Assembly: GCA_963726125.1 (NCBI GenBank)
Contig: CAVSBG010000013.1
Coordinates: 434,001-498,000, forward strand
Length of the DNA: 64,000 nucleotides
Source of the DNA: JAMXLO01 sp963726125
Lineage (GTDB): Bacteria; Pseudomonadota; Alphaproteobacteria; Acetobacterales; Acetobacteraceae
Direction of reading: 5' to 3'
Shown here: in pieces, positions 1-8,780 of the stretch
How the letters are laid out: each line of letters opens with the position of its first letter
Position numbering within the stretch: position 1 is the first letter of the stretch
Translations under genes and position numbers: made by a program
Notes under the pieces: model-generated
The model's database searches: none
The model's input: the letters and a program-made list of their open reading frames with translations, nothing else
What the model was told of the DNA's origin: nothing

Positions 1-18
1 ACGCCTTGGTCGCGATCG

Positions 19-837
19 TTAGTTCTGGGTCCCGGCGGGATACGCCAACGGCACCGCCGCCTGAGGCGAGATCAACCAGAACGTGAAGCTCTCCTCGATA
101 TACAGGCGCACACGTTCCGCATCGTGATCGAGATAGCCGATGGAGAAGTCCTCCCCGACCGTCAGTTCGAAATCTTCCCCGCGCATCGATAACACCACGG
201 CGCCGTCCACGCCGGGCGCCCACACCAGCGGCCCCTCGATCAGCCGCCGCACATGGTCCAGGACCGGATAGCCACCAACCGTCGCCTCAGTCAGCCCGAC
301 GTAGCACTCCTCGCCCAGTGCGATCGCGAAGGGCCCGCCGACCCCCGCGTCGCGCAGGCGGTTCAAGGCGGTGGTCACCAGCGCCGGAAATGCCGCGTAG
401 TCATCGCCTAGTGGTATCGCGGCGTCGGCGGCGCCTTCGCAAATCCCCTCTATGCCGGCTGCCTGGTAGCCATGAAACACCGCGTGATCCTCGGCGATGG
501 CGATGGCACGGGCGGCCTCGATCACCGGGTCGGTGTCCATGTCCTTCGCGCCTCGATCGACCGCGTCGAGTTCGCTACGGAGCAGCTCGAAGGGAACCCG
601 CAGTTCCACCAATGGCAGCACCCGTCGGAGCCGCGCATGAAGTTTGCCATGCGAGGGCGGGTCGATCGGCTTGCTGCGCCCGATGCTGACCGCGGAGGCT
701 TCCCAGCCCTTCGGTCCAACGAAATCGACCAGTTTGCGCGCCGCGCATGTCGTCTTCAGGGTGCGCTTCGCCTCCTGCTCGATCTCCTGCCAGGCCGCGT
801 CGGAGATCGGCGCCAGTTCGCGATACAGATGGTTCAT
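19..837 (-). CDS. Encapsulin shell protein (family 1)
   Basis: This 272-aa protein is the self-assembling shell of an encapsulin nanocompartment, an HK97-fold capsid-like cage in the cytoplasm. The N-terminus (MNHLYRELAPISDAAW) and the following TLKTTxAARKLVDFVGPKGWE stretch are typical of family 1 encapsulins, as are the length and the ending with an aromatic-rich segment before the tail. It lies 3 nt downstream of the encapsulated-ferritin gene, so the pair is almost certainly one transcript with cargo first and shell second. A GAGG nine bases before the start lies inside the cargo gene's end. The role, iron storage or detoxification, is known from the family and from the neighbouring cargo. 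Confidence is high. Confidence 0.95.
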   Translation of the reverse strand: MNHLYRELAPISDAAWQEIEQEAKRTLKTTCAARKLVDFVGPKGWEASAVSIGRSKPIDPPSHGKLHARLRRVLPLVELRVPFELLRSELDAVDRGAKDMDTDPVIEAARAIAIAEDHAVFHGYQAAGIEGICEGAADAAIPLGDDYAAFPALVTTALNRLRDAGVGGPFAIALGEECYVGLTEATVGGYPVLDHVRRLIEGPLVWAPGVDGAVVLSMRGEDFELTVGEDFSIGYLDHDAERVRLYIEESFTFWLISPQAAVPLAYPAGTQN

Positions 838-840
838 CGT

Positions 841-1188
841 TCAGCGCCTCAGGCTGCCAATGGCGAGGCTGCCATCCGGCTCGGAATTGGATGATGCGGC
901 CGGCTTTTCGCGGATCGGTCCGGTCGTGAACAGGAAATTCCGCAGATGCGTGTCCAACTCGGAATCATGCCGCCGCAGCCATTCCAGCAGCATGGAGGCA
1001 TGCTCTTTCTCCTCGTTCCGGTTATGCGCGAGGATCGCCCGCAGTTCCGCATCGCTGCTGCCCTTGATGCGCTGGTTGTACCAGTTGATTGCCTCAAGCT
1101 CTTCCATGAGGGTTGAGATGGCACGATGCCGATCGAGGATCTCGGGACCTAGCTCAGATCGTTCCTCATGCAACGTCTCACCCGCCAT
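841..1188 (-). CDS. Encapsulated ferritin-like protein (EncFtn) with cargo-loading tail
   Basis: This 115-aa cargo protein of the adjacent encapsulin is a short two-helix ferritin-like ferroxidase that dimerises to build its di-iron site. Visible iron-site residues are E29, E32, W36 and Y37 in EELEAINWY, and E60 and H63 in EEKEH, in the same arrangement as the Rhodospirillum rubrum protein. The last 11 residues (DGSLAIGSLRR) match the encapsulin-targeting peptide consensus, joined by a linker rich in Ser, Pro and Glu. The start at 1188 is chosen because AGGA precedes it by seven bases; the frame is open further upstream but has no homology there. Oxidised iron would be passed into the shell lumen. 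Confidence 0.95.
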   Translation of the reverse strand: MAGETLHEERSELGPEILDRHRAISTLMEELEAINWYNQRIKGSSDAELRAILAHNRNEEKEHASMLLEWLRRHDSELDTHLRNFLFTTGPIREKPAASSNSEPDGSLAIGSLRR

Positions 1189-1331
1189 GACTTTGTCCTT
1201 TCGCGTTCTGTCGGCGACTGATGTTGCGGTTCGCTGCACGCTTCACAGGTCTCGCGCGCAGACGTGAGCGGGGGACGTTGCGCACAAGCGCTTCAGTGGC
1301 GTCGGACGTGAAGGTCAGCTATATTGACCTA

Positions 1332-1934
1332 ATGATCGTGGACAGCGCCCTGGTCTCACTGCTGGGCTTCGCGGTCGTGATGTACATCACGCCGGGACCG
1401 AACAACGTGATGGTGGCAGCGTCAGCCGCCAATCATGGCATCCGCGCGACCGTGCCGCACATGTTCGGCATCGTCGCTGGCTTCGCCGTGATGCTGACAC
1501 TGGTCTGCGCCGGCCTTGGTTCCGCGCTGCTCAGCTGGCCGCTGCTGCTGCCGGCGTTTCGGTGGATCGGTGCCGCATGGCTCGTCGTCCTGGCCTGGAA
1601 GATCGCCACGGCCTCGCCGCCCGGTGAAGGTGGCCGAGGCCGCGTGTTGGGTTTCTTCGGTGGCGCGGGCTTTCAGTGGATCAATCCCAAGGGCTGGTTG
1701 ATCGCCGTGGCCGCCGCCGGCGAATACCTGTCGCCGGGCAGTCCACTCGCCATTCAGCTTGCGCGCATCTTCGTCGTCTTCCTGGTGGTCGGGATGCCCT
1801 GTGTGATGGTCTGGGCGCTGCTGGGCAGCGGCGCCGGCCGGCTGCTGCATTCCCCCACGCGGTTGCGCGTGTTCAACGTCAGCATGGCGCTGCTGCTGTT
1901 GCTGTCGCTGATCCCCACGTTGCTGGGCGACTGA
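1332..1934 (+). CDS. LysE/RhtB-family amino-acid exporter
   Basis: This 200-aa inner-membrane protein has about six hydrophobic segments and the family hallmark TPGPNNV near residue 20. A later aromatic motif (GFQWINPKGW) follows in the middle. LysE/RhtB proteins export amino acids or related small molecules with proton antiport; the substrate cannot be read from sequence. The ATG at 1332 (MIVDSALVSLLGF) is preferred because the open frame upstream lacks membrane or family character. It is divergent from the encapsulin operon, with a 143-base shared upstream region, and ends 8 bases from the convergent hyuB-like gene. Confidence 0.85.
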   Translation: MIVDSALVSLLGFAVVMYITPGPNNVMVAASAANHGIRATVPHMFGIVAGFAVMLTLVCAGLGSALLSWPLLLPAFRWIGAAWLVVLAWKIATASPPGEGGRGRVLGFFGGAGFQWINPKGWLIAVAAAGEYLSPGSPLAIQLARIFVVFLVVGMPCVMVWALLGSGAGRLLHSPTRLRVFNVSMALLLLLSLIPTLLGD

Positions 1935-1942
1935 TCGCCGCG

Positions 1943-3607
1943 TCAGTCGGTGACGCCGTAATCCCGCATCGCAGCCTCCCGTGATATGTAGCCGAGGCGC
2001 ACGTCGCGGCGCACCGCTTCGCGATCACGGTCGCGCGGTGATCCCATGCCGCCACCGCCCGGCATCTCCACCACCAATCGATCGCCCGGCGGCACGACCG
2101 CAAGTCCCTTCGGTTTCAGCTCCACGCCCGATTTGAGTGACAAGCGCCCTGCCCCACCGGCTTCACCGCCATGCCGCCCGCGCGCCGGATACTTCACCCG
2201 CTCGAACCGCGCGAAGATGCCGAAGGCAGCGTCCTCGCGTGAGCTGATCTCCATGACCTGGCCGAGCCCGCCACGGTGCGTGCCCGCGCCACCGGAATCC
2301 TGGCGCAGTTCCTTGCGCCAGATCACCAGGGGGGTGATGGCTTCCGTGGCCTCGACGGGGACATTCCGCACGCCGGAGGGGAACGGTGTCGCCGACAGCC
2401 CGTCCTGCTTCGGCCGCGCGCCCGCGCCACCGGAGTGGAAGCTGTTCACCATGAACGGCGTGCCCGCTGCACGGCCGATACCGGTGAGGCCGTGCCCCGC
2501 AATCAGGTTCAGCGTCCAGAGGTTCGACGTGCCCTCGGCCGGGACGCGTCCCGGGAGTGCCTGGTCGAGGCAGCCATACACCACGTCCGGCAGCATGTGT
2601 CCCATGACGGATCTTGCATACACTGCGGCGGGATGGGTGGCGCTTAGGATGGTGCCCTCCGGAGCGGTGACGCGCACTGCATCCAGCGTGCCGGTGTTGT
2701 TGGGGATGTGCGGCGCGACGACACAGTTCACGCCGAATGTTGTATATGCTTCCGTATAGCAGAGCGGGCAGTTGATCGCGTACGACGACATGCCGGATGT
2801 GCCGGTGTAGTCCACGTGGATCGTGCCGCGGCCGATGGTCAGCGTGCCGACGAGATCGATTGGCGCCTCGTAGCCATCGATGCGCATCGAGGCGGACCAG
2901 GTGCCTTGCGGGAGTTTGCCGATCGCCTCTGTCATGCCCTGGCGGCTGCGGCTGATGATTGCCTCGCCCAGCATGTCGAGGTCGCGGAGGGCGAACTCAC
3001 GCATCATCGCCACCAGGCGGCGGCTGCCGATGTCGTTGCACGCGATCAGCGCGTAGACATCGCCGATGACCTGCACCGGCTCTCGCACGTTGGCACGGAT
3101 CATGGCCAGCAGGTCCTCGTTCATTTCGCCGGCGCGCGCCAGGCGGAGCAGAGGAATGAACAGGCCTTCATGGTAGATTTGTCGGCCCTCGGGAGTTTGA
3201 CCGACACCGCCCATGTCCACGAGGTGCGTCGTGCAAGCGAACAGCGCGACAATGCGGCCGTCCATGAATGTCGGCGACACGACGACCAGGTCATAGAGAT
3301 GACCGGTGCCCTTCCATGGATCGTTGGTGACGTAGACGTCGCCCTCCTTCATCTCGGCGACCGGGAATACATCGAGGAAATGGCCAACCGAACGCGCCAT
3401 CGTGTTGATGTGGCCCGGCGTGCCGGTGACGGCCTGCGCCAGCATCCGGCCTGCCAGATCGAACACGCCGGCGGAGATGTCGCCGGCTTCTCGTGCCGAA
3501 GTGCTGAACGCGGTGCGGACCAGTGTTTGAGCCTGCTCTTCCACGACGGAGAGCAGGCGGTTCCACATGATCTGGAGTTCGATCTCCGAGAGGTTGCTGC
3601 GCGTCAC
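1943..3607 (-). CDS. N-methylhydantoinase B / 5-oxoprolinase subunit (HyuB family)
   Basis: This 554-aa protein is the B subunit of an ATP-dependent hydantoinase or oxoprolinase-type ring-opening enzyme. It starts with SEIELQIMWNRLLSVVEEQAQTLVRTAFS, typical of the HyuB family, and contains the FVTNDPWKGTGHLYD-type segment around residue 95 and the GGAGARPKQDGLSAT segment near residue 390. It overlaps the upstream hyuA-like gene by 4 bases, so the two subunits are translationally coupled. Substrate is uncertain: hydantoins, 5-oxoproline or another cyclic amide, and acetone carboxylase subunits are also relatives. The glycine-rich, acidic C-terminus is normal for the family. Confidence 0.9.
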   Translation of the reverse strand: MTRSNLSEIELQIMWNRLLSVVEEQAQTLVRTAFSTSAREAGDISAGVFDLAGRMLAQAVTGTPGHINTMARSVGHFLDVFPVAEMKEGDVYVTNDPWKGTGHLYDLVVVSPTFMDGRIVALFACTTHLVDMGGVGQTPEGRQIYHEGLFIPLLRLARAGEMNEDLLAMIRANVREPVQVIGDVYALIACNDIGSRRLVAMMREFALRDLDMLGEAIISRSRQGMTEAIGKLPQGTWSASMRIDGYEAPIDLVGTLTIGRGTIHVDYTGTSGMSSYAINCPLCYTEAYTTFGVNCVVAPHIPNNTGTLDAVRVTAPEGTILSATHPAAVYARSVMGHMLPDVVYGCLDQALPGRVPAEGTSNLWTLNLIAGHGLTGIGRAAGTPFMVNSFHSGGAGARPKQDGLSATPFPSGVRNVPVEATEAITPLVIWRKELRQDSGGAGTHRGGLGQVMEISSREDAAFGIFARFERVKYPARGRHGGEAGGAGRLSLKSGVELKPKGLAVVPPGDRLVVEMPGGGGMGSPRDRDREAVRRDVRLGYISREAAMRDYGVTD

Positions 3608-5685
3608 GCCTCGATCTCCTCGATCACGATGTCATCGCCCGCACTGATGCACGCCGTGTAGCCGGTCGGCACGATCGTCGATGTTCCGTCCTCGACGATC
3701 ACGGATGGTCCGGCGATGCGCGCGCCTTTCGGCAGTGTCGTGCGGACGAACACGGATGCATCGACCGCTTCGCCGCTGGTGGTTTCGATGACGCTGGACA
3801 TCCCGGATGGTGGTCCGGGTTTAGCGTCAGGTGGCGATGCCAATTTCGCGGGGAGCGTGTGCGGCTCCGACAGTGACAGCGTCCACGTCACTGCCTCGAC
3901 TTCAAGCCGGGGAATCACGCGGCCATATACACGTGTATATGTCGCATCAAATGCCGCGCGCAACGCCACGGGGTCCAGAAGATCGTCTGGCAGCGGCACT
4001 GCCACCTCGTGGCCCTGGCCTCGATAGCGCATGAAGCCGGTGCGTGTTTCCACAAGGTCGCCGTGCGGCACACCCAGGCGTACCACCAATTCCGCCTCGA
4101 CGCGCATCTCGGCGAACAAGGCGGCGATCGTCGTCTGCTCCAACAGATCGAGCCGCACAAGTAACGTGCGCACGACCTCATACGCGATCGGCGCGCCGAG
4201 AAAGCCGAGCGCGGAACCAACGCCCGCATCCGGCGGCACGACAATGCGACGGATGCCGAGCTTCTGCGCCAGCCGAACGGCGTGCAGTGGCGCCGCACCG
4301 CCAAATGCGATCAGCGTGCGGCCGGATGTCTCCTTGCCGTTCTCCACCGCATGCACGCGCGCCGCACTCGCCATCGTTTCGTCGACGATTTCGGCGATGC
4401 CGCGCGCGGCCTCCTGTACCGGCATGGCGAGCGGTGCCCCGATGGTGTCGGTGACCGCCTGCACCGCGCGCGACGGCTCGAGCGCGATCTTGCCACCGGC
4501 GAAGCGCGCAAGATCGATACGGCCGAGCACCACATCCGCATCGGTCACTGTCGGCTGGCTGCCGCCTCGCATGTAACAGGCGGGACCGGGATTGGCGCCG
4601 GCGCTGTCCGGACCGACAACGATGCGACGCAGCGAATTGATGCGTGCAATCGAGCCGCCACCCGCCCCGATCTCCACCATGTCGATCACCGGGATGCGAA
4701 CCGGAATGCCGCTGCCCTTGGCGAAGCGATAGGCGCGCGCGACCTCGAAATGCCGCGACTGCTGCGGGGTATAGTCATCGATCAGCGTAATCTTCGCGGT
4801 GGTGCCGCCCATGTCGAAAGAGATCGCGCGATCGTAGCCACCGCGCGCGGCAACGTGACGCGCCAGGATGGCACCCCCGGCCGGACCGCTCTCCACCAGC
4901 CGCACGGGAAACCGCCGCGCGGTCTCCACAGTGCAGATGCCGCCCGACGACATCATCAACAGCAGCGGGCACGCCACGCCGATACGCTGGAGCCCAGCCT
5001 CCATGTGCGAAAGGTAGCGCTCCATCATCGGCAGCACATAAGCATTCGCGACGACCGTGGAGGTTCGCTCGTATTCGCGGATCTCGCGGCAGACCTCCGA
5101 GGAGATGGTGACGGCAAGTTCCGGCATGGCGCGCGTTATCAAGGCGCGGGCACGCTCTTCGTGCGCGGGATTGATGTAGGCGTGCAGGAAGCTGATCGCC
5201 AGCGCCTGGATCCGCTGTTCCCGCAGGGTTGGGAGCAGGCTTTCCAACGCCGCCTCATCCAGCGGCAGCAGCATTGAGCCGTCCGCTGCGAGGCGTTCGG
5301 GCACCTCCAGCCGCAGATCGCGTGGGATCAGCGGTTCAGGCCGTTCCATATACAGGTCGTACTGCTCGAACCGGTGTTCGTAGGCGATCTCCAGCGAGTC
5401 ACGAAAGCCGGCCGTGGTGATCAGAGCGGCGCGCGCACCCTTGCGCTCGATCAGCGAATTTGTGGCCAGCGTGGTGCCATGGATCACCAGGTCGAGCGCC
5501 GAGGCGGGCACGCCGGCTTCCCGTAGGATTGTCTCTGTCCCGGCAATCACCGCTTCGTCCGGCGCCGCATGCGTTGTCAGAAGCTTTGTCGACAGTGTCC
5601 GGTCGGGCAGATCGAGCACCACGTCGGTGAACGTGCCGCCGATATCGACGGCAAGCCTGGAGCGTGCGCGGTTTCGTTGCGTCAT
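3604..5685 (-). CDS. N-methylhydantoinase A / 5-oxoprolinase subunit (HyuA family)
   Basis: This 693-aa subunit carries the ATP-binding actin-like fold of the hydantoinase/oxoprolinase complex. DIGGTFTDVVLD at residue 14 is the phosphate-binding loop of the N-terminal domain. HGTTLATNSLIERKGA and SFDMGGTTAKI follow, and VGAGGGS near residue 340 completes the family pattern. Length matches full members. It is the first gene of a two-gene operon with the B subunit, whose start overlaps its stop by 4 bases. The complex would hydrolyse a cyclic amide coupled to ATP cleavage; the natural substrate cannot be assigned. A regulator is not adjacent. Confidence 0.9.
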   Translation of the reverse strand: MTQRNRARSRLAVDIGGTFTDVVLDLPDRTLSTKLLTTHAAPDEAVIAGTETILREAGVPASALDLVIHGTTLATNSLIERKGARAALITTAGFRDSLEIAYEHRFEQYDLYMERPEPLIPRDLRLEVPERLAADGSMLLPLDEAALESLLPTLREQRIQALAISFLHAYINPAHEERARALITRAMPELAVTISSEVCREIREYERTSTVVANAYVLPMMERYLSHMEAGLQRIGVACPLLLMMSSGGICTVETARRFPVRLVESGPAGGAILARHVAARGGYDRAISFDMGGTTAKITLIDDYTPQQSRHFEVARAYRFAKGSGIPVRIPVIDMVEIGAGGGSIARINSLRRIVVGPDSAGANPGPACYMRGGSQPTVTDADVVLGRIDLARFAGGKIALEPSRAVQAVTDTIGAPLAMPVQEAARGIAEIVDETMASAARVHAVENGKETSGRTLIAFGGAAPLHAVRLAQKLGIRRIVVPPDAGVGSALGFLGAPIAYEVVRTLLVRLDLLEQTTIAALFAEMRVEAELVVRLGVPHGDLVETRTGFMRYRGQGHEVAVPLPDDLLDPVALRAAFDATYTRVYGRVIPRLEVEAVTWTLSLSEPHTLPAKLASPPDAKPGPPSGMSSVIETTSGEAVDASVFVRTTLPKGARIAGPSVIVEDGTSTIVPTGYTACISAGDDIVIEEIEA

Positions 5686-6031
5686 CGCACGGCGCCGTAT
5701 TTGGCTTCACGTCGAGTTCTTGCTGGCCATCGTGTCGTCCCTGGCAAATGTGGCGCGATGGTAGGGCGGGTGCGCCGCGTCGCCTACCCGGGGCTGGCAA
5801 GCAGGAGCGCAGACTTCTGGCGGTGCGGCGGCAACGCAGAGCTGGGCCCTGTCCGCCTTCCGAAGTCGGACAAGACCCAGAGATGGGATAAGAACATAAT
5901 ACGAACTTACAAGGAACACAATGTTCCTTGAAGAAGTGCCAAATGTTATGGCGCCCACGAACTTACCATTGCATTGACCGAGACGCTGAAAATCCACTAT
6001 ATGGAACTCAGAGTTCCGAAATGCAGGACAA
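5686..6031. other. Intergenic region upstream of DUF5343 gene, AT-richer than its surroundings
   Basis: These 346 bases separate the divergent hyuA-like and DUF5343 genes. The right half is visibly richer in A and T than neighbouring genes and holds two dyads described separately. Short open frames here have no recognisable protein features and are treated as chance. Confidence 0.6.
5910..6017 (+). promoter_or_regulatory. Two related operator-like inverted repeats
   Basis: The first dyad (5910-5930) has perfect 9-bp arms, CAAGGAACA and TGTTCCTTG, around CAA. The second (6003-6017) has 6-bp arms, GGAACT and AGTTCC, around CAG, and ends 14 bases before the DUF5343 start. Both share the core GGAAC(A/T)-N3-(T/A)GTTCC and their centres are 90 bases apart. 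This layout fits two binding sites for one dimeric repressor, but no regulator gene is adjacent, so the function is inferred. Confidence 0.55.
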
Positions 6032-6769
6032 ATGGCAAAACCGACTCATGAACCAGCGGGACGGCGCTTTCCACGCGGTCATACGCCACCCTATGTGTCG
6101 TATGGGCAGTTCAAATCGCTGCTGCGCAGGCTTCAGCGCGACGGTATTCCTACACAGCTGGATTACAGTATAATCAGTCACGTATCTGCGTCAGTTCAGG
6201 TACAGACTCTGCTCGCCTTTCGCTTTCTCGATTTGATCGACCCGGATGGACGACCGAGGAAGGCCCTGGGCTCCCTCGTCTCGGCAGTCGACTGTGAATT
6301 GTGGGCGGCGGAGTTGAGGTCGGTGTTGCGCAACGCCTATGCACCCGTGTTCGAATTGGCACTCAACACCGCAACGCCAGAGCAACTGGTAATAGAATTA
6401 CAACGGCATTATGATGGCACTAACAACGTACTGCGTAAATCGAAGACGTTCTTCCTGCACGGCGCCCGCGAAGCCGGAATCGATCTCAGCGGCTACCTTC
6501 TGGCGACGATCAAGATGCGCGGCGATACCCCGAACCGCGGCCCGCATTCCCGGCTGCGCAACCCGCAACCCCGAACCGCCCTTCCCCGCTCTGGACGCAT
6601 GGCATCCGGGCCGCCATCTGGGGCGGAAGCCACGGTGGCTTCCCAGCAGGCTCCCCTCCCCCTCCTGTCGGAGCGCCTCGTGTCGGAGCTGGACATTCGG
6701 CAGATGACCGAGGTGCAGCAGCGCGCGTTCTGGACCATGCTGAAGTTCCTCAAGGAGCTCGGCCGATGA
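6032..6769 (+). CDS. DUF5343-type protein of unknown function
   Basis: This 245-aa cytoplasmic protein resembles the DUF5343 family in residues 20-155: PPYVSYGQFKSLLRRLQRDGIP, then a hydrophobic helix pair ending LLAFRFLDLIDPDGRP, then a segment ending KSKTFFLHGAREAGI. Family function is not known. The C-terminal 90 residues are rich in Pro, Arg and Ser and look disordered until a final helix. Its stop overlaps the start of the downstream amino-acid oxidase gene by 4 bases (ATGA), implying co-transcription despite unlike codon use: the 5' part is AT-richer, suggesting transfer. Two dyads lie just upstream. Confidence 0.7.
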   Translation: MAKPTHEPAGRRFPRGHTPPYVSYGQFKSLLRRLQRDGIPTQLDYSIISHVSASVQVQTLLAFRFLDLIDPDGRPRKALGSLVSAVDCELWAAELRSVLRNAYAPVFELALNTATPEQLVIELQRHYDGTNNVLRKSKTFFLHGAREAGIDLSGYLLATIKMRGDTPNRGPHSRLRNPQPRTALPRSGRMASGPPSGAEATVASQQAPLPLLSERLVSELDIRQMTEVQQRAFWTMLKFLKELGR

Positions 6770-8010
6770 TCGAACCCAGGCGCGTCGCCGTCATAGGCGC
6801 CGGCATTGTCGGAGTGTCCTGCGCACTGCACCTGCAGCGCGATGGCCACGCAGTGACACTGATCGATCAGCGGGCGCCTGGCACGAGCACGTCGTTCGGC
6901 AATGCCGGTGTCATTGCCTCGTCGGCGGTCGCACCGAACAGCACGCCTGCCCTGCGGCGGGAAATCCCCCACATGCTGCTGTCTCGCGACAGCGCCGTGT
7001 GGCTTCGGTGGCGCTACCTGCCGCGCATTGCTCCTTGGCTGGTGCAGTTCTTCCTGGCGGGGCGGCGCGCGCGTGTCGAAACCATCGCCGACGCGCTGTT
7101 GCCGCTGGTCACCGGCGCCTATGACGCGCACCGCGAATTGGCCGCGTTCTCGGGCGCGGACCACCTGGTGCGTCCGAGCGGGTGGCTCAAGGTCTATGAG
7201 ACCGAGGCGGGCTTCGCCGCCACGCGCTTCGACCGAGCTCTCATGAGCGCGCGCGGCGTCCGCTTCGATATCCTCGACCCGGATGAGATCCACCAACTGG
7301 AACCCGCGTTGGCGCGCCGCTACGTGAAGGGACTGTTCCAGCCTAACAGCGGCTTCGTCCCCTCCCCGCACCAATTGGTGCAGGCGCATGCGGCGCAGTT
7401 CCAACATATCGGCGGCAGCTTCGCGCAGGAGCGCGTGCGCGGGGTGCAGCCCATCGATGGCGGCGTGCGGCTCGATTGCGAGCTTGGCTTCCGCACGTTC
7501 GATATGGTTGTGGTTGCTGCCGGCGCGTGGTCGAAGGAACTCGCGCGCCAGGTCGGCGACCACGTGATGCTGGACACCGAACGCGGCTACCACCTGAACC
7601 TCGAGCCAGGCGAGGCCGGCGAACTGCGTCGCTCCGTGATGTTCGAGGACCGCGGTTTCGTGCTGGCCCCGATGCTGGACGGTGTGCGGCTGACGATGGG
7701 CGTCGAACTGGCGGGCGTGGACGCGCCGCCCGACTTCTCACGCATCCAGCGCATGCTGCCCGCGGCGCGCGAGGCACTGCCGGGATTGTCCGGTCGCGTG
7801 ACGCGGCAGTGGATGGGCTACCGGCCGTCCACACCCGACTCGCTGCCGGTGATCGGCCGATCACCACGCAGCCCCGTGGTGTTCTACGCGTTCGGCCACC
7901 AGCATGTCGGGCTGACGCTTGGCCCTATCACGGGGCGGCTGATTGCAGCGGCGGTGGCTGGCAGACCGCCGGAGTTCGATCTGACGCCGTATCGCATCAA
8001 CCGGTTCTGA
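6766..8010 (+). CDS. FAD-dependent D-amino-acid dehydrogenase-like oxidoreductase (DadA family)
   Basis: This 414-aa flavoprotein of the DAO/DadA fold has an N-terminal FAD-binding loop VAVIGAGIVGVSCALHL and a SFGNAGVI segment at about residue 42. The C-terminal FAD-contact region (WMGYRPSTPDSLPVIGRS, then FGHQHVGLTLGP) is typical. It would oxidise a D-amino acid or related secondary amine and pass electrons to the respiratory chain. No membrane segment is seen. It overlaps the DUF5343 gene by 4 bases and probably shares its promoter. The exact substrate is unknown. Confidence 0.88.
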   Translation: MIEPRRVAVIGAGIVGVSCALHLQRDGHAVTLIDQRAPGTSTSFGNAGVIASSAVAPNSTPALRREIPHMLLSRDSAVWLRWRYLPRIAPWLVQFFLAGRRARVETIADALLPLVTGAYDAHRELAAFSGADHLVRPSGWLKVYETEAGFAATRFDRALMSARGVRFDILDPDEIHQLEPALARRYVKGLFQPNSGFVPSPHQLVQAHAAQFQHIGGSFAQERVRGVQPIDGGVRLDCELGFRTFDMVVVAAGAWSKELARQVGDHVMLDTERGYHLNLEPGEAGELRRSVMFEDRGFVLAPMLDGVRLTMGVELAGVDAPPDFSRIQRMLPAAREALPGLSGRVTRQWMGYRPSTPDSLPVIGRSPRSPVVFYAFGHQHVGLTLGPITGRLIAAAVAGRPPEFDLTPYRINRF

Positions 8011-8016
8011 ACCGCT

Positions 8017-8406
8017 TCAGGTGGGCGGCAGCGGGCGGGGGCGGCCATTCTCGTCGACCGCCACCAGGACAAATTCCGCGGCTGTCACCTTCATCCGCTG
8101 CCCCTGACCTCGGCGCAACACCCATGCCTCCACATCCAGCGTGATCGATGTCCGGCCAGTCCGGGTGATGTCGGTATATACGCACACGACATCGCCGACC
8201 TTCACGGGTTGCAGGAAGCTCAGGTTGGACACGGCTGCGGTTGCTACACGGCCCTTTGCGTGGGTGCCCGCGGAGACGCCGGCGGCCAGATCCATCAGCG
8301 ACATGATCCAGCCGCCGAAGATGTCGCCCGCCGGATTCGTGTCGGCTGGCATCGCGACAGTGCGGAGCGACAGGTCGCCCTTCGGATGGGTCTCGGCATT
8401 CGTCAT
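8017..8406 (-). CDS. Acyl-CoA thioesterase, hotdog fold (YciA-like)
   Basis: This 129-aa protein hydrolyses acyl-CoA thioesters. It shows the hotdog pattern PADTNPAGDIFGGWIMSLMDLA, where the N and D residues belong to the YciA/acyl-CoA hydrolase active-site region. A strand region VSNLSFLQPVKVGDVV and a final VLVAVDENGRPRPLP follow. The start at MTNAETHPKGDL is preferred over an ATG 10 codons upstream because it matches typical family length. It converges with the oxidase gene, with only 6 bases between the stops. Confidence 0.88.
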   Translation of the reverse strand: MTNAETHPKGDLSLRTVAMPADTNPAGDIFGGWIMSLMDLAAGVSAGTHAKGRVATAAVSNLSFLQPVKVGDVVCVYTDITRTGRTSITLDVEAWVLRRGQGQRMKVTAAEFVLVAVDENGRPRPLPPT

Positions 8407-8510
8407 GGCTCGGGGCTCCTGTGCGAGGACATGCAATTGGTGTCGGCGAGCTGTGCTGTCGACGCCTGCTGTAAACAGGGCCGGCCGGTGATGAGCGCGG
8501 CCGGGTTATC

Positions 8511-8655
8511 TCACGCAGAGGGCTCAGAGGTTGCGCAGAGAGCGCAGAGACGGATTTCATGCGCTTCGCGCGGCGGTTGGCCGCGACGGGGCATGCGTCC
8601 GGCAGGGCGCTGACGAGGGTTGCGGTTGGGTCTTCTCCGCGGTCTCTGCGTGGCT
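8511..8655. repeat. Intergenic long imperfect hairpin (CGCAGAG type)
   Basis: The left arm (8511-8553) is a tandem of CGCAGAG/CTCAGAG words, and the right arm (8632-8655) reads TCTCCGCGGTCTCTGCGTGG, which folds back on it. The loop contains GCGCTTCGCGCG, also found at 33301 and 53285. It is one of several similar elements in this window. The surrounding gene-free stretch 8407-8780 holds nothing else recognisable. Confidence 0.7.
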
Positions 8656-8780
8656 CGCGCCTCAGTTCGCGTCAGATACTCGCGCGCCGACCCACGTTAC
8701 GCACCTGCTGCCGAAGCCGTTCACGCATACCGGCTGGGCGGGCACGACCCGTGGGCTGCTGGATGGAGCACGAGGTCGTT

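Noticed and set aside
1422..1850. 142-codon minus-strand frame opposite the LysE gene
   Set aside because: It lies wholly antisense to a gene with clear family motifs, has low-complexity Gln/His/Arg composition typical of antisense GC-rich frames, and no start signals.
2708..3661. 317-codon plus-strand frame opposite hyuB
   Set aside because: Antisense shadow with abundant His, Arg, Asp and Gln and no domain.
6493..7593. 366-codon minus-strand frame opposite the amino-acid oxidase
   Set aside because: Shadow frame; the plus strand carries a complete FAD enzyme.
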